A stretch of DNA of 64,000 bases from Bacteroidota bacterium (GTDB lineage: Bacteria > Bacteroidota > Bacteroidia > UKL13-3), in NCBI GenBank assembly GCA_027482225.1, contig JAIXWD010000020.1, forward strand, positions 186,001-250,000, in the 5' to 3' direction. Every line of letters begins with the position of its first letter. Positions within the stretch are counted from its first letter, which is position 1. The notes under the pieces were generated by a model. It was not told where the DNA came from. It was given only the letters and a program-made list of their open reading frames with translations, and made no database searches. A program made the position numbers and the translations under genes. Below, piece after piece: positions 26,619 through 36,603 of the stretch.

Positions 26619-26644
26619 AATATTTTAATTAAAATTAAAATATT
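26619..26644 (+). other. 12-bp AT-only palindrome in the rpsL leader
   Basis: AATATTTTAATT and AATTAAAATATT are perfect inverted arms around AA, followed by TTTT. It lies between P1 and P2, so only P1 transcripts carry it. It could be a weak terminator/attenuator or a bent-DNA element. The rest of the 302-nt accC-rpsL gap holds P1, P2 and a short CCAC-ATTA-GTGG hairpin near 26554. Confidence 0.5.
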
Positions 26645-26657
26645 TTTTGTCAGGCAC

Positions 26658-26688
26658 TTGCATAGCACAATAATTACATCTACTTTTG
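26658..26688 (+). promoter_or_regulatory. Proximal promoter P2 of the ribosomal super-operon
   Basis: TTG at 26658-26660, a 20-nt spacer and TACTTTTG at 26681-26688, followed by CCTCCCC. It mirrors P1 in both core and pyrimidine-rich start region; the rpsL ATG is 43 nt downstream of the -7 element. Confidence 0.8.
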
Positions 26689-26731
26689 CCTCCCCTTAGA
26701 AATTAAGAAAAACTGTTTTTTAAAGCAAAAT

Positions 26732-27142
26732 ATGCCAACTATACAACAGCTTGTAAGAAAAGGTCGTACCGAAATTACTACCAAAAGTAAGTCACCAGCC
26801 TTAGATTCATGCCCTCAACGCAGAGGCGTTTGTACCCGTGTGTACACAACAACACCAAAGAAGCCTAACTCGGCAATGCGTAAAGTAGCTCGTGTTCGTT
26901 TAACAAACGGAAACGAAGTTAATGCGTACATTCCAGGTGAAGGTCACAACTTGCAAGAGCATTCTATCGTGTTAGTTCGCGGTGGCCGTGTTAAAGATTT
27001 ACCAGGTGTTCGTTATCACATTGTTCGTGGTGCATTAGATACCGCAGGTGTTGCTGGACGTAACCAACGCAGATCTAAATATGGTACAAAAAAACCAAAG
27101 CCAGGTCAAGCAGCGGTTGATCCAAAAGCTAAAAAGAAATAA
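26732..27142 (+). CDS. rpsL: 30S ribosomal protein S12
   Basis: 136 residues opening with [11 protein letters not shown] and containing [18 protein letters not shown] and [14 protein letters not shown], the decoding-centre loops where streptomycin-resistance changes usually occur. Lys in KKPNS is the wild-type residue. It has a slightly longer basic tail ([16 protein letters not shown]). First gene of the super-operon, 23 nt before rpsG, driven by P1 and P2. Confidence 0.98.
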   Translation: MPTIQQLVRKGRTEITTKSKSPALDSCPQRRGVCTRVYTTTPKKPNSAMRKVARVRLTNGNEVNAYIPGEGHNLQEHSIVLVRGGRVKDLPGVRYHIVRGALDTAGVAGRNQRRSKYGTKKPKPGQAAVDPKAKKK

Positions 27143-27165
27143 TTAAGATTTAGGGATAGTATACA

Positions 27166-27636
27166 ATGAGAAAATCAAAACCTAAAAAACGCATTTTATT
27201 GCCAGATCCGAAATTCAACGATATCTTGGTAACAAGATTTGTAAATAACCTAATGTGGGATGGTAAAAAAAGTACAGCGTATGATGTATTCTACACTGCA
27301 CTCGATAAAGTAGAGGCCAAAATTCAAGAACGTGGTATTGACGTTTGGAAAAAGGCACTAAACAATATCATGCCAGCAGTAGAGGTTAAAGCAAGACGTG
27401 TTGGTGGTGCTACTTTCCAAATTCCAATGGAGGTTCCTGCGGATAGAAAAGTTGCAGTTGGAATGAAATGGATGATAGACTACTCTCGCAGACGCAACGA
27501 AAAATCAATGTCAGATAAATTGGCAGGTGAGATTATCGCTGCTTCTAAAGGTGAAGGTGCTGCAGTTAAAAAACGTGAAGATACACACAGAATGGCAGAA
27601 GCTAACAAAGCATTCTCTCACTTTAAAGTTAGCTAA
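27166..27636 (+). CDS. rpsG: 30S ribosomal protein S7
   Basis: 156 residues. VTRFVNNLMWDGKKSTAYDVFY and IMPAVEVKARRVGGATFQIPMEVPADRK are family hallmarks; the C-terminal HRMAEANKAFSHFKVS contacts the 3' domain of 16S rRNA and the E-site tRNA. S7 starts assembly of the 30S head and in other bacteria represses the str operon. It lies between rpsL and fusA. Confidence 0.98.
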   Translation: MRKSKPKKRILLPDPKFNDILVTRFVNNLMWDGKKSTAYDVFYTALDKVEAKIQERGIDVWKKALNNIMPAVEVKARRVGGATFQIPMEVPADRKVAVGMKWMIDYSRRRNEKSMSDKLAGEIIAASKGEGAAVKKREDTHRMAEANKAFSHFKVS

Positions 27637-27663
27637 TTTATAAAAGTTTAGAGTACATACAAA

Positions 27664-29766
27664 ATGTCAAGAGACTTATCATTAACAAGAAACATTGGAA
27701 TAGCAGCCCATATTGATGCGGGTAAAACCACAACAACTGAGCGTATATTATACTACTCTGGTGTAAACCACAAAATTGGTGAAGTACACGATGGTGCTTC
27801 TACAATGGACTGGATGGTACAAGAGGCCGAGCGTGGTATAACAATTACCTCAGCAGCAACTACTGTGCCTTGGAAATACCGTGGAAAAAATTATCATATC
27901 AATATTATTGATACTCCTGGTCACGTTGATTTTACCGTTGAGGTAAACCGTTCATTGCGTGTATTAGATGGATTAGTGTTTTTGTTTTCTGCGGTTGATG
28001 GCGTAGAGCCTCAATCAGAAACTAATTGGCGCTTAGCCAATAATTATAATGTTGCTCGTTTAGGCTTCGTTAATAAAATGGATCGCTCTGGCGCAGATTT
28101 CTTAAATGTTGTAAAGCAAGTAAGAGAAATGTTAGGCAGCCATGCCGTTCCTCTTCAATTGCCTATAGGTGCAGAAGATGGATTCAAAGGTGTTGTTGAT
28201 TTAATCAACTTCCGTGGAATGGTTTGGAACGAGCACGATAAAGGTATGACTTTCCAAGAGATTGATATTCCAGCTGATATGATGGAAGAGTCCTTGGAAT
28301 GGAGAGAGAAATTATTGGAAGCAGTTTCAGAATATGATGACTCTTTGATGGAGAAATTCTTCGAAGATCCAAAATCAATTACGGAACGCGAAATATTAGA
28401 TGCATTGCGTAAAGCTGTTGTTGATATGAAAATCGTTCCTATGTTGTGCGGTTCATCATTCAAAAATAAAGGTGTACAAACCATGTTAGATTTAGTTATG
28501 GAATTGTTACCTAGCCCAATGGATAAGCAAAGTATCACAGGTACAAACCCTGATACTGGTGCTGAAGTAAGCCGTAAACCATCTTATAACGAGCCATTTG
28601 CTGCTTTGGCATTTAAAATTGCAACAGATCCATTTGTAGGTCGTTTGGCTTTTATGCGTGCTTATTCAGGTAAATTAGATGCAGGTTCATATGTTTTAAA
28701 TACACGTAGTGGAAACAAAGAGCGTATTTCACGTATATTCCAAATGCATGCTAACAAACAAAATCCGATTGAAAGTTTAGGTGCTGGTGATATTGGTGCT
28801 GCAGTAGGTTTTAAAGATATCAAAACAGGTGACACACTTTGTGATGAGAAAAATCCTATTGTTTTAGAAGCAATGAACTTTCCTGAACCGGTTATTGGTT
28901 TAGCAATAGAACCTAAAACACAGGCAGACGTTGATAAGTTGGGTATGAGTTTAGCTAAATTAGCTGAAGAAGATCCTACTTTCCGTGTTCACACTGACGA
29001 AGATACAGGTCAAACTGTAATATCGGGTATGGGTGAATTACACTTAGAAATTATCGTAGATAGATTGAAACGTGAGTTCAAGGTTGAATGTAATCAAGGT
29101 GCACCTCAGGTTTCATACAAAGAAAATATTCAAAAAGCTACTATACACCGCGAGGTATATAAGAAACAGTCGGGTGGTAGAGGTAAATTTGCTGACATCC
29201 AGTTTGAATTAATTCCTGGTTCAGCTGATAAGCCGGGCCTTGAATTTGTAAACGAAATTGTTGGTGGTGCAATTCCAAAAGAATTTATTCCTTCAGTTGA
29301 AAAAGGTTTCAAAGCCGCAATGGTAAATGGTGTATTAGCCGGTTATGCTATTGAAAGTTTAAAAGTTCGCTTATTTGACGGTTCATTTCATGCGGTAGAT
29401 TCGGATGCATTGTCTTTTGAATTAGCAGCTAAAATGGGCTTTAAAGAAGCAGCCCGCAAATCAAGTCCTGTGTTGCTTGAGCCAATTATGAAAATAGAGG
29501 TTCTTACACCAGAAGAAAATATGGGTGACGTAATTGGTGACTTAAACAAACGTAGAGGCCAACTTGAAGGTATGGATACTCGCGCTGGTTCACAAGTTAT
29601 TAAAGCAAAAGTGCCATTGGCAGAAATGTTTGGATACGTGACTCAACTACGTACGTTGTCTTCAGGTCGTGCAACTTCTACAATGGAGTTTGATCATTAC
29701 GCTGAAGCACCTCGTAATGTTCAAGAAGAAGTTTTAGCAAAAGTAAACGGTAAAGCAAAAGCCTAA
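27664..29766 (+). CDS. fusA: Elongation factor G
   Basis: A 700-residue translational GTPase. G-domain motifs are [23 protein letters not shown] and [10 protein letters not shown]; later domains show the ribosome-interaction stretches [18 protein letters not shown] and [15 protein letters not shown]. It drives tRNA and mRNA translocation. It is placed between rpsG and rpsJ with no tuf gene, the merged str-S10 order of Bacteroidota. A second EF-G-like gene elsewhere cannot be excluded. Confidence 0.98.
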   Translation: MSRDLSLTRNIGIAAHIDAGKTTTTERILYYSGVNHKIGEVHDGASTMDWMVQEAERGITITSAATTVPWKYRGKNYHINIIDTPGHVDFTVEVNRSLRVLDGLVFLFSAVDGVEPQSETNWRLANNYNVARLGFVNKMDRSGADFLNVVKQVREMLGSHAVPLQLPIGAEDGFKGVVDLINFRGMVWNEHDKGMTFQEIDIPADMMEESLEWREKLLEAVSEYDDSLMEKFFEDPKSITEREILDALRKAVVDMKIVPMLCGSSFKNKGVQTMLDLVMELLPSPMDKQSITGTNPDTGAEVSRKPSYNEPFAALAFKIATDPFVGRLAFMRAYSGKLDAGSYVLNTRSGNKERISRIFQMHANKQNPIESLGAGDIGAAVGFKDIKTGDTLCDEKNPIVLEAMNFPEPVIGLAIEPKTQADVDKLGMSLAKLAEEDPTFRVHTDEDTGQTVISGMGELHLEIIVDRLKREFKVECNQGAPQVSYKENIQKATIHREVYKKQSGGRGKFADIQFELIPGSADKPGLEFVNEIVGGAIPKEFIPSVEKGFKAAMVNGVLAGYAIESLKVRLFDGSFHAVDSDALSFELAAKMGFKEAARKSSPVLLEPIMKIEVLTPEENMGDVIGDLNKRRGQLEGMDTRAGSQVIKAKVPLAEMFGYVTQLRTLSSGRATSTMEFDHYAEAPRNVQEEVLAKVNGKAKA

Positions 29767-29770
29767 TATC

Positions 29771-30079
29771 ATGGTTAACCAAAGAATAAGAATCAAGCTT
29801 AAGTCATTTGACTACAATCTGGTTGACAAGTCGGCAGAGAAGATTGTAAAGACGGTAAAATCTACCGGAGCTGTAGTTAGTGGTCCAATACCACTTCCTA
29901 CTAAAAAGAAAATTTACACAGTTCTTCGCTCTCCGCATGTTAATAAGAAAGCCAGAGAACAATTCCAGTTATGCTCTTATAAAAGAATTCTGGACATTTA
30001 CAGTTCAACCGCAAAAACTGTTGATGCATTAATGAAATTAGAATTACCAAGCGGTGTTGATGTTGAAATTAAAGTTTGA
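29771..30079 (+). CDS. rpsJ: 30S ribosomal protein S10
   Basis: 102 residues. [52 protein letters not shown] and [16 protein letters not shown] match S10. It binds the 30S head and, with NusB, takes part in antitermination. It starts 4 nt after fusA, so the str and S10 operons are physically merged. Confidence 0.98.
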   Translation: MVNQRIRIKLKSFDYNLVDKSAEKIVKTVKSTGAVVSGPIPLPTKKKIYTVLRSPHVNKKAREQFQLCSYKRILDIYSSTAKTVDALMKLELPSGVDVEIKV

Positions 30080-30091
30080 TCATAGAAAATT

Positions 30092-30709
30092 ATGTCAGGA
30101 CTGATAGGAAAAAAAGTTGGGATGACCAGCATTTACGATAAAAACGGTAAGAATGTTGCTTGCACGATTATCGAAGCGGGCCCTTGTGTGGTAACGCAAG
30201 TTAAAACCACCGAAAAGGATGGCTACACTGCTGTTCAGCTAGCGTTTGGAGATCGTAAGGAAAAAAACACTCCCGCTGCGCAAATAGGTATATTTAAAAA
30301 GGCTAATACTACACCTAAACGTAAGTTGGTAGAATTTAAAGGCTTTTTACAAACACTTGAACTAGGACAAACAATCTCTGTTGACCTGTTTGCTGAAGGA
30401 GAATTTGTTGACGTTGTTGGCACTTCTAAAGGTAAAGGTTTTCAAGGTGTTGTTAAACGTCATGGGTTTAGCGGTGTTGGAATGCAAACGCATGGTCAAC
30501 ATAATCGTCTAAGAGCTCCAGGTTCATTAGGTGCTTCATCCGACCCTTCTCGTGTATTTAAAGGTATGCGTATGGCTGGAAGAACTGGTGGAGACCGTGT
30601 GAAAAAGACCAACCTAGAAATTTTAAAAATTGTGAAGGACCAAAATTTGCTAGTTATCAAAGGTAGCATACCAGGTTCTAAAGGTTCAATCGTATTTATC
30701 GAGAAATAA
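30092..30709 (+). CDS. rplC: 50S ribosomal protein L3
   Basis: 205 residues with [18 protein letters not shown] at the start and the peptidyl-transferase-reaching loop [49 protein letters not shown]. It is one of the first proteins in 50S assembly. rplD follows after 1 nt. Confidence 0.98.
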   Translation: MSGLIGKKVGMTSIYDKNGKNVACTIIEAGPCVVTQVKTTEKDGYTAVQLAFGDRKEKNTPAAQIGIFKKANTTPKRKLVEFKGFLQTLELGQTISVDLFAEGEFVDVVGTSKGKGFQGVVKRHGFSGVGMQTHGQHNRLRAPGSLGASSDPSRVFKGMRMAGRTGGDRVKKTNLEILKIVKDQNLLVIKGSIPGSKGSIVFIEK

Positions 30710-30710
30710 C

Positions 30711-31337
30711 ATGGAATTAGCAGTATTGAACATAAACGGTGCAGAAACCGGTAAGAAAGTAACTCTATCTGCAGATACTTTCGGTATAGAACCAAATAAC
30801 CATGCTATTTATTTAGATGTGAAGCAATACTTGGCTAACCAACGTCAAGGTACCCACAAAGCTAAAGAAAAGAGTGAAGTAAGCGGTTCAACTAAAAAGT
30901 TACATCGCCAAAAAGGTACAGGTGGATCGCGTAAAGGTAGTATCAAAAGTGGTACTTTCGTTGGCGGTGCTCGTATTCACGGTCCTCGTCCTCGCGATTA
31001 CAGTTTCAAGCTTAATAAAAAATTGAAACAACTTGCCCGCAAATCGGCATTTGCTTACAAAGTAAAAGAGAATAATATAACAGTATTAGAAAGTTTCAGT
31101 TTTGATGCTCCTAAAACAAAACAATATATATCTCTTTTAAATAACTTGAAGTTAGCAAATGAAAAAGTGTTGATGATCATACCTGAGTATAATGACAGCA
31201 TTTATCGTTCTAGCCGTAACTTGCCTAAAGCAAAGGTTGTAGCAGCTAAGGATGTTAATACATTCGAAATCTTACATGCTAACAAAGTTATTCTGCTTGA
31301 GAATTCGTTACCTATTATTGTGGAAACATTAAATTAA
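30711..31337 (+). CDS. rplD: 50S ribosomal protein L4
   Basis: 208 residues. The extended loop QRQGTHKAKEKSEVSGSTKKLHRQKGTGGSRKGSIKSGTFVGG lines the peptide exit tunnel; the globular part carries NLPKAKVVAAKDVNTFEILHANKVILLE. In other bacteria L4 represses its own operon. rplW follows after 5 nt. Confidence 0.97.
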   Translation: MELAVLNINGAETGKKVTLSADTFGIEPNNHAIYLDVKQYLANQRQGTHKAKEKSEVSGSTKKLHRQKGTGGSRKGSIKSGTFVGGARIHGPRPRDYSFKLNKKLKQLARKSAFAYKVKENNITVLESFSFDAPKTKQYISLLNNLKLANEKVLMIIPEYNDSIYRSSRNLPKAKVVAAKDVNTFEILHANKVILLENSLPIIVETLN

Positions 31338-31342
31338 TTAAG

Positions 31343-31633
31343 ATGAGCGTTTTAAAAAAGCCTTTAATCACTGAAAAATCTACACATTTAAGCGAAAATC
31401 TTAATCAGTATAGTTTTTTAGTAGAAAAAACAGCTAATAAACCTGAAATTAAGGTAGCTATTGAAAAAATGTATGATGTTACTGTAACAAGTGTTAGCAC
31501 TGCTATTTATGCAGGTAAAGCTAAATCTCGTTTCACTAAGAGAGGACAATTCAGTGGTAGAAGACCATCAGTTAAAAAAGCTATTATCACTGTTAAAGAA
31601 GGTCAAACAATTGACTTCTTCGCAAACATATAA
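31343..31633 (+). CDS. rplW: 50S ribosomal protein L23
   Basis: 96 residues, starting VLKKPLITEKSTHLSENLNQYSFLVEKTANKPEIK, the normal L23 pattern, with GKAKSRFTKRGQFSGRRPSVKKAIITV at the end. It sits at the tunnel exit and docks trigger factor and SRP; tig lies further along this window. Confidence 0.96.
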   Translation: MSVLKKPLITEKSTHLSENLNQYSFLVEKTANKPEIKVAIEKMYDVTVTSVSTAIYAGKAKSRFTKRGQFSGRRPSVKKAIITVKEGQTIDFFANI

Positions 31634-31654
31634 TTGAAGAATATTTAAGTAATT

Positions 31655-32479
31655 ATGGGAATTAGAAAATTTAGACCAATGACTCCCGGTACTCGCTTTA
31701 AATCAGTGAATACTTTTGAGGAGATCACGACATCAACACCCGAAAAATCGTTGATTGCAAAACAAAGCAAAAGTGGCGGTCGTAATGGTTCTGGTAAAAT
31801 GACGATGCGTTACATTGGTGGCGGTCATAAGCAAAAATACCGTATCATTGACTTTAAACGTAACAAACATGCAGTTCCTGCTATTGTTGCTACCATTGAG
31901 TATGATCCAAATCGTAGTGGTCGTATTGCATTATTGCATTATGCGGATGGGGAGAAAAGATATATTCTTGCACCACATGGATTAAAAGTTGGTCAAACTG
32001 TTTTGAGTGGCTCTGGTGCTGCTCCTGAAATAGGAAATGCACTACCACTTAGTGAAATACCATTAGGAACTGTAATTTACAATGTTGAATTACAACCTGG
32101 CCAAGGTGGAAAGTTAGTTCGTTCTGCTGGTTCATTTGCTCAATTATTAAATAGAGATGGTAAATATGCTATTGTTAAATTAGCATCAGGTGAAACCCGT
32201 ATGATTGTAGCTGCGTGTTTAGCAACAATAGGTTCAGTTTCTAATCCTGACCATAGTTTAGAGCGTAAAGGTAAAGCTGGTGCAAACCGCTGGAGAGGTG
32301 TTCGTCCTCGTACAAGACCAGTAGCTATGAATCCTGTTGATCATCCTATGGGTGGTGGTGAAGGTAGAGCTTCAGGTGGACATCCACGCTCACGCAAAGG
32401 CTTGATAGCAAAGGGTTACAAAACCCGTACACCTAAAAAGCATTCAAATAAATTTATTATCGAAAGACGTAAGAAGTAA
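31655..32479 (+). CDS. rplB: 50S ribosomal protein L2
   Basis: 274 residues. [30 protein letters not shown] and the C-terminal [33 protein letters not shown] contain the conserved His near the peptidyl-transferase centre. It is needed for subunit joining and peptide-bond formation. Gap to rpsS is 6 nt. Confidence 0.98.
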   Translation: MGIRKFRPMTPGTRFKSVNTFEEITTSTPEKSLIAKQSKSGGRNGSGKMTMRYIGGGHKQKYRIIDFKRNKHAVPAIVATIEYDPNRSGRIALLHYADGEKRYILAPHGLKVGQTVLSGSGAAPEIGNALPLSEIPLGTVIYNVELQPGQGGKLVRSAGSFAQLLNRDGKYAIVKLASGETRMIVAACLATIGSVSNPDHSLERKGKAGANRWRGVRPRTRPVAMNPVDHPMGGGEGRASGGHPRSRKGLIAKGYKTRTPKKHSNKFIIERRKK

Positions 32480-32485
32480 CAGAAT

Positions 32486-32752
32486 ATGGCTCGTTCGCTA
32501 AAAAAAGGACCATTCGTTGATATCAAGCTTGACAAAAAAGTACAAGCCATGAACGAATCAAAAAAGAAATCGGTGATTAAAACTTGGTCACGTAGAACTA
32601 TGATTACACCTGATTTCGTAGGTCATACATTCGGAGTGCACAACGGAAACAAGTTCATTCCGGTTTATGTAACTGAAAACATGGTAGGACACAAACTTGG
32701 TGAATTTGCACCTACCAGAACATTCAAGAGTCACCCGACTAAAAAAGACTAA
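32486..32752 (+). CDS. rpsS: 30S ribosomal protein S19
   Basis: 88 residues: [11 protein letters not shown], then [53 protein letters not shown], unmistakable S19. It lies in the 30S head and bridges to the 50S subunit. rplV follows after 6 nt. Confidence 0.98.
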   Translation: MARSLKKGPFVDIKLDKKVQAMNESKKKSVIKTWSRRTMITPDFVGHTFGVHNGNKFIPVYVTENMVGHKLGEFAPTRTFKSHPTKKD

Positions 32753-32758
32753 GGAATA

Positions 32759-33142
32759 ATGGAAGCAATAGCGAAATTAAATAACTGTCCTACTTCGCCT
32801 CGTAAGATGAGGCTACTTGCCGACTTAGTTCGTGGTAAGCGTGTAGGTGAAGCGATGAATATCCTTCGTTTCAATAACAAAAAAGAAAGCTCACATCGTT
32901 TAGATAAATTGTTACGTTCGGCAATAGCCAACTGGGAACAAAAAAACGAAGGCGCTGATGTTGAGAGCGCACAGTTATACGTGAAAACGATTTTTGTAGA
33001 CGGTGGTGCAATGATGAAGCGTGTTAGACCCGCTCCACAAGGTAGAGCATATCGTGTTAGAAAACGTTCTAATCACGTTACGCTTGTAGTTGATAGCAAA
33101 ATTGCTGCAACTGTTGAAACAGTAAATAATAATAACGCATAA
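32759..33142 (+). CDS. rplV: 50S ribosomal protein L22
   Basis: 127 residues with [26 protein letters not shown] and [27 protein letters not shown], the beta-hairpin that reaches into the exit tunnel. It ends with a short Asn-rich tail. rpsC follows after 12 nt. Confidence 0.97.
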   Translation: MEAIAKLNNCPTSPRKMRLLADLVRGKRVGEAMNILRFNNKKESSHRLDKLLRSAIANWEQKNEGADVESAQLYVKTIFVDGGAMMKRVRPAPQGRAYRVRKRSNHVTLVVDSKIAATVETVNNNNA

Positions 33143-33154
33143 ATTTAAATCAGA

Positions 33155-33973
33155 ATGGGACAAAAAGTTAACCCGATAGGTTTAAGATTAGGTATCATCA
33201 GAGGTTGGGAATCTAACTGGTACGGTGGCAATAATTTTGCTGATAAACTTATTGAAGATGAGAAAATCAGAAAATACCTAAAAGCTCGTATCGCAAAAGG
33301 TGGTATTGCTCGTATTGTAATTGAAAGAACAATTAAGCGCATCATTATTACTATTCATACATCTCGTCCTGGTATAGTAATTGGTAAAGCAGGATCTGAA
33401 GTAGATAAGATTAAGGAAGAGATCAAAAAGCTCACAAAAAAAGATGTTCAAATCAATATTTTTGAAATTAAACGTCCAGAACTTGATGCTACCTTAGTTG
33501 GAGAGACCATAGCAAGTCAATTAGAAGCCCGTGTTTCATACAAACGTGCTCTTAAAACTTCAATTGCTTCTACTATGAGAATGGGTGCCGAGGGTATAAA
33601 GATAATGGTATCTGGTCGTTTAGGTGGCGCTGAAATGGCACGTTCTGAATCTTACAAAGAGGGAAGAACACCTTTACACACCTTACGCGCTGATATTGAT
33701 TATGCAATCGTTGAAGCTTCTACCGTATATGGTAAAATCGGTATTAAGGTTTGGATCTGTAAGGGAGAAGTATACGGTAAACGTGATTTATCTCCAAATG
33801 CAGGTGTTGCTAGTACCGAAGGCTCACGTGGTGGTAATCGTGGCGGAAATGAAAGAAGGAGTGCAGGCGATAGACCAAGAGGTGAAAGAAGGAGTGCAGG
33901 TGACAGACCACGTGGTGATAGAAAACCTGCTGGTGATAGAAGAGGAACCGGAGATAGAAAACCAAAGAATTAA
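33155..33973 (+). CDS. rpsC: 30S ribosomal protein S3 with repetitive basic C-terminal tail
   Basis: The first ~215 residues are standard S3: [25 protein letters not shown], a KH domain with [22 protein letters not shown], and [41 protein letters not shown]. After SPNAGV the protein continues ~45 residues of Arg/Gly-rich repeats ([11 protein letters not shown] units), giving 272 residues. S3 forms the mRNA entry site and helicase of the 30S. The tail would sit on the solvent side and could bind RNA; that role is inferred. Confidence 0.95.
   Translation: MGQKVNPIGLRLGIIRGWESNWYGGNNFADKLIEDEKIRKYLKARIAKGGIARIVIERTIKRIIITIHTSRPGIVIGKAGSEVDKIKEEIKKLTKKDVQINIFEIKRPELDATLVGETIASQLEARVSYKRALKTSIASTMRMGAEGIKIMVSGRLGGAEMARSESYKEGRTPLHTLRADIDYAIVEASTVYGKIGIKVWICKGEVYGKRDLSPNAGVASTEGSRGGNRGGNERRSAGDRPRGERRSAGDRPRGDRKPAGDRRGTGDRKPKN
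33851..33960 (+). repeat. 33-bp tandem repeats within the 3' end of rpsC
   Basis: GAAAGAAGGAGTGCAGG occurs at 33851 and again exactly 33 bp later at 33884; a third and fourth, more diverged unit (GATAGAAAACC, GATAGAAGAGG) follow. Each unit encodes about 11 residues of the Arg/Gly-rich tail. Confidence 0.85.
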
Positions 33974-34004
33974 TTAAGGGCAGTACGAATAAATAAGTAT
34001 CGAA

Positions 34005-34424
34005 ATGTTACAACCTAAAAGAACAAAGTATAGAAAGCAACAAAAAGGCCGTGTAAGAGGTAATGCTACACGTGGAGCAGTTTTAGCTTTCGGATCATTC
34101 GGTTTAAAATCGATTGAAACAAAGTATATTACAGCAAAGCAACTTGAAGCAGCTCGTATTGCACTAACGCGTCACATGAAACGTGAAGGTCAGGTGTGGA
34201 TTCGTATTTTCCCAGATAAACCAATTACCAAGAAACCTGCCGAGGTTCGTATGGGTAAAGGTAAAGGTGCTCCTGAGTATTGGGTTGCACCAATAAAACC
34301 AGGTGTTATCATGTTTGAAATTGATGGCGTGCCAATGGACGTTGCAAAAGAAGCAATGCGTTTAGCAGCTCAAAAACTTCCTGTAACAACCAAATTTATT
34401 GTAAAACCTGATTACGTAGCATAA
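34005..34424 (+). CDS. rplP: 50S ribosomal protein L16
   Basis: 139 residues: [24 protein letters not shown] and [37 protein letters not shown] are the family pattern. It helps place tRNA in the A site and binds 5S-side rRNA. The 31-nt gap before it is the longest in this part of the operon; rpmC follows after 1 nt. Confidence 0.98.
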   Translation: MLQPKRTKYRKQQKGRVRGNATRGAVLAFGSFGLKSIETKYITAKQLEAARIALTRHMKREGQVWIRIFPDKPITKKPAEVRMGKGKGAPEYWVAPIKPGVIMFEIDGVPMDVAKEAMRLAAQKLPVTTKFIVKPDYVA

Positions 34425-34425
34425 A

Positions 34426-34632
34426 ATGAAAAATACAGAGATCAGAGAATTATCCAACAAGGAATTGGGAGCTCGTATTAAAGCAGAAAAATTGCAGATG
34501 ACCAAAACAATGTTTAATCATGCAGTTACTCCTTTAGAGAATACTAATACCATAAAGGACGGCAAAAAATTAATTGCTCGTTTGTTAACAGAGCAAAAAA
34601 GCAGGCAACTAGCAGGCCAAAATGCTCAATAA
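34426..34632 (+). CDS. rpmC: 50S ribosomal protein L29
   Basis: 68 residues in the helical-hairpin form, [54 protein letters not shown]. It lies near the tunnel exit next to L23. The ORF track shows a minus-strand shadow here that I discount. Confidence 0.95.
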   Translation: MKNTEIRELSNKELGARIKAEKLQMTKTMFNHAVTPLENTNTIKDGKKLIARLLTEQKSRQLAGQNAQ

Positions 34633-34640
34633 TTATTAAG

Positions 34641-34913
34641 ATGGAAACAACAGCACCAGAAGTAAGAAATTCACGCAAGGTTATCATCGGTAAAGTGGTT
34701 AGCAATAAAATGCAAAAAACCATAGTTGTAGCCGTTGAGCGTAAAGTGATGCACCCAAAGTACGGGAAGTTCATCAAAATGACCTCAACATTTAAAGCCC
34801 ATGACGAGAAAAACGAATGTGGTATTAACGATATCGTTAAGCTAATGGAGACTCGTCCTCTGAGTAAAGATAAACGTTGGAGATTAGTAGAAATTATCGA
34901 AAAAGCTAAGTAA
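34641..34913 (+). CDS. rpsQ: 30S ribosomal protein S17
   Basis: 90 residues with [74 protein letters not shown], matching S17 throughout. It is an early 16S-binding protein. rplN follows after 2 nt. Confidence 0.97.
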   Translation: METTAPEVRNSRKVIIGKVVSNKMQKTIVVAVERKVMHPKYGKFIKMTSTFKAHDEKNECGINDIVKLMETRPLSKDKRWRLVEIIEKAK

Positions 34914-34915
34914 TC

Positions 34916-35284
34916 ATGATACAACAAGAATCAAGACTTAAAGTTGCTGACAACAGTGGTGCCAAGGAAGTACTTTGCATAAGAGTATTGGGTGGTACAG
35001 CTAGACGTTATGCATCTGTAGGCGATAAAATCGTAGTGTCGGTTAAAAGTGCAATACCTTCTGGTACTGTAAAAAAAGGTTCCGTTTCAAAAGCGGTTGT
35101 CGTTCGCACTAAAAAAGAAGTAAGAAGAGCAGACGGTTCATATATCAGATTTGATGATAACTCGTGTGTGTTATTAAACGCACAAGATGAACCAAGAGCT
35201 ACACGTATTTTCGGCCCTGTTGCTCGTGAACTACGTGAAAAACAATTTATGAAAATCGTTTCATTAGCACCGGAGGTATTGTAA
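34916..35284 (+). CDS. rplN: 50S ribosomal protein L14
   Basis: 122 residues: [27 protein letters not shown] and [45 protein letters not shown]. It forms an inter-subunit bridge and binds the silencing factor RsfS in other bacteria. Its last codons contain GGAGGT, 9 nt before the rplX ATG. Confidence 0.98.
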   Translation: MIQQESRLKVADNSGAKEVLCIRVLGGTARRYASVGDKIVVSVKSAIPSGTVKKGSVSKAVVVRTKKEVRRADGSYIRFDDNSCVLLNAQDEPRATRIFGPVARELREKQFMKIVSLAPEVL

Positions 35285-35286
35285 TT

Positions 35287-35625
35287 ATGCAAAGAAAATA
35301 CAACAAACAAACTAAACTCCACATTAAAAAAGGAGATATGGTATTGGTTATTACCGGTGATGATAAAGGTAAAAAAGGTCGTGTTATTGAAGTTTTTAAT
35401 ACTGAAAAACGCGCTTTAGTTGAGGGCATTAATATTGTCAGCCGTCATACAAAACCAAACGCACAAAACCAACAAGGTGGAATTATTAAGAAAGAAGCCC
35501 GTATTAATATTTCAAACCTAAAAGTTGTTGATAAATCGGGTAATGCTACCCGTATAGGCCGCAAGGTTACCCCAGAAGGTAAAATTGTTCGCGTATCAAA
35601 AAAATCAGGTGAGGTAATAGAATAA
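35287..35625 (+). CDS. rplX: 50S ribosomal protein L24
   Basis: 112 residues with a KOW motif: [28 protein letters not shown], then [34 protein letters not shown]. It is an initiator of 50S assembly. A GGAGGT sequence at 35272-35277 could act as a Shine-Dalgarno, though it may simply reflect the codons of the L14 tail (PEV). Confidence 0.97.
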   Translation: MQRKYNKQTKLHIKKGDMVLVITGDDKGKKGRVIEVFNTEKRALVEGINIVSRHTKPNAQNQQGGIIKKEARINISNLKVVDKSGNATRIGRKVTPEGKIVRVSKKSGEVIE

Positions 35626-35633
35626 TATTAGAT

Positions 35634-36179
35634 ATGTATACTCCAAGATTAAAAGAAACATACAGCAAAACAGTAGCACCTGTTCTACAAGAAAAGTTTG
35701 CGTACAAAAATGCAATGCAAGTGCCTCGTTTAACCAAAATCTGTTTAAATCAGGGTTTGGGAGCAGCTGTAGCTGATAAAAAGATTGTAGATCAAGCAGT
35801 GGAAGAAATGTCTATCATTGCTGGTCAAAAAGCTGTGCCAACTAAATCGAAGAAAGCTATCTCTAATTTCAAATTAAGAGAGAACATGCCAATTGGAGCT
35901 CGCGTAACTTTACGTGGAGTAAAAATGTATGAGTTTTTAGACCGTTTAATTTCTGTATCGTTACCACGTGTTCGTGATTTCGCAGGTTTAAATGTAAAAG
36001 GTTTTGATGGCCGTGGTAATTACACAATGGGTGTTACCGAGCAAATAATTTTTCCTGAGATTGTAATAGACAAAGTAAGTAGAATTAATGGTATGGACAT
36101 AACTTTTGTTACTACCGCTGCCACTGATGAAGAGTGCCACGCTTTGTTAAAAGAATTTGGCTTACCATTTAAAAAATAA
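35634..36179 (+). CDS. rplE: 50S ribosomal protein L5
   Basis: 181 residues. [53 protein letters not shown] and [29 protein letters not shown] are the family signature. It binds 5S rRNA and the P-site tRNA. rpsN follows after 5 nt. Confidence 0.98.
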   Translation: MYTPRLKETYSKTVAPVLQEKFAYKNAMQVPRLTKICLNQGLGAAVADKKIVDQAVEEMSIIAGQKAVPTKSKKAISNFKLRENMPIGARVTLRGVKMYEFLDRLISVSLPRVRDFAGLNVKGFDGRGNYTMGVTEQIIFPEIVIDKVSRINGMDITFVTTAATDEECHALLKEFGLPFKK

Positions 36180-36184
36180 TAACA

Positions 36185-36454
36185 ATGGCTAAAGAATCAA
36201 TAAAAGCTCGTCAGGTTAAACGCGAGAAATTAGTAGCTCGTTACGCAGTAAAAAGAGCGGCATTAAAAGCTGCAGGTGATTTCGATGCAATACAAAAATT
36301 GCCTCGTAATTCTTCTCCTGTTCGTTTAAAGAATCGTTGTAAACTAACAGGTCGTCCAAAAGGTTACATGCGTGATTTCGGTATTTGCCGTAATCAATTC
36401 CGTGAAATGGCATTGATGGGGAAAATCCCAGGTGTAACGAAAGCCAGTTGGTAA
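36185..36454 (+). CDS. rpsN: 30S ribosomal protein S14 (long, zinc-free form)
   Basis: 89 residues, [31 protein letters not shown], then [51 protein letters not shown]. It is the long version without the two CxxC pairs of zinc-type S14. It completes the 30S head. A 149-nt structured gap follows before rpsH. Confidence 0.97.
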   Translation: MAKESIKARQVKREKLVARYAVKRAALKAAGDFDAIQKLPRNSSPVRLKNRCKLTGRPKGYMRDFGICRNQFREMALMGKIPGVTKASW

Positions 36455-36476
36455 TTTCGTAAGATTTTAAAAATTA

Positions 36477-36524
36477 AGGCGCTAAAGTTTAGGAGTTTTA
36501 AATTATTCCTCTATTTTCGCGCCT
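36477..36524 (+). other. Inverted repeat in the rpsN-rpsH gap
   Basis: AGGCGC (36477-36482) and GCGCCT (36519-36524) form the base of a possible stem with a weak inner AGGA/TCCT pair. It overlaps the promoter-like element described below. Confidence 0.4.
36488..36519 (+). promoter_or_regulatory. Possible internal promoter before rpsH
   Basis: TTTA, a 20-nt spacer and TATTTTCG (36512-36519), followed by CGCCTC, looks like the ribosomal promoters at 26530 and 26681 with one change in the -7 element. It lies in the only long gap before secY. Confidence 0.4.
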
Positions 36525-36551
36525 CATTTAACTATAAAATAATATAAACTA

Positions 36552-36588
36552 AGCCGATAAGAGTAAAAGCCTTGGCTAACTATCGGCT
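36552..36588 (+). other. Two-tier hairpin in the rpsH leader
   Basis: AGCCGATA (36552-36559) pairs with TATCGGCT (36581-36588), and an inner AGCC-TT-GGCT sits within the loop. It ends 15 nt before the rpsH ATG. It could be a protein-binding site for feedback control, for example by S8; this is inferred. Confidence 0.5.
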
Positions 36589-36603
36589 AGAAAAACAAAA
36601 ATT

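Noticed and set aside
33851-33960. 33-bp repeats as a CRISPR-like array
   Set aside because: The repeats are in frame with rpsC, adjacent without unique spacers, and no cas genes are present.
33624-33977. 117-residue plus-strand ORF overlapping rpsC in another frame
   Set aside because: Its open length comes from the repetitive purine-rich tail of rpsC; the protein is low-complexity and unlike any family.
34544-34927. 127-residue minus-strand ORF across rpmC-rpsQ
   Set aside because: It is antisense to two certain ribosomal genes and has no family pattern.
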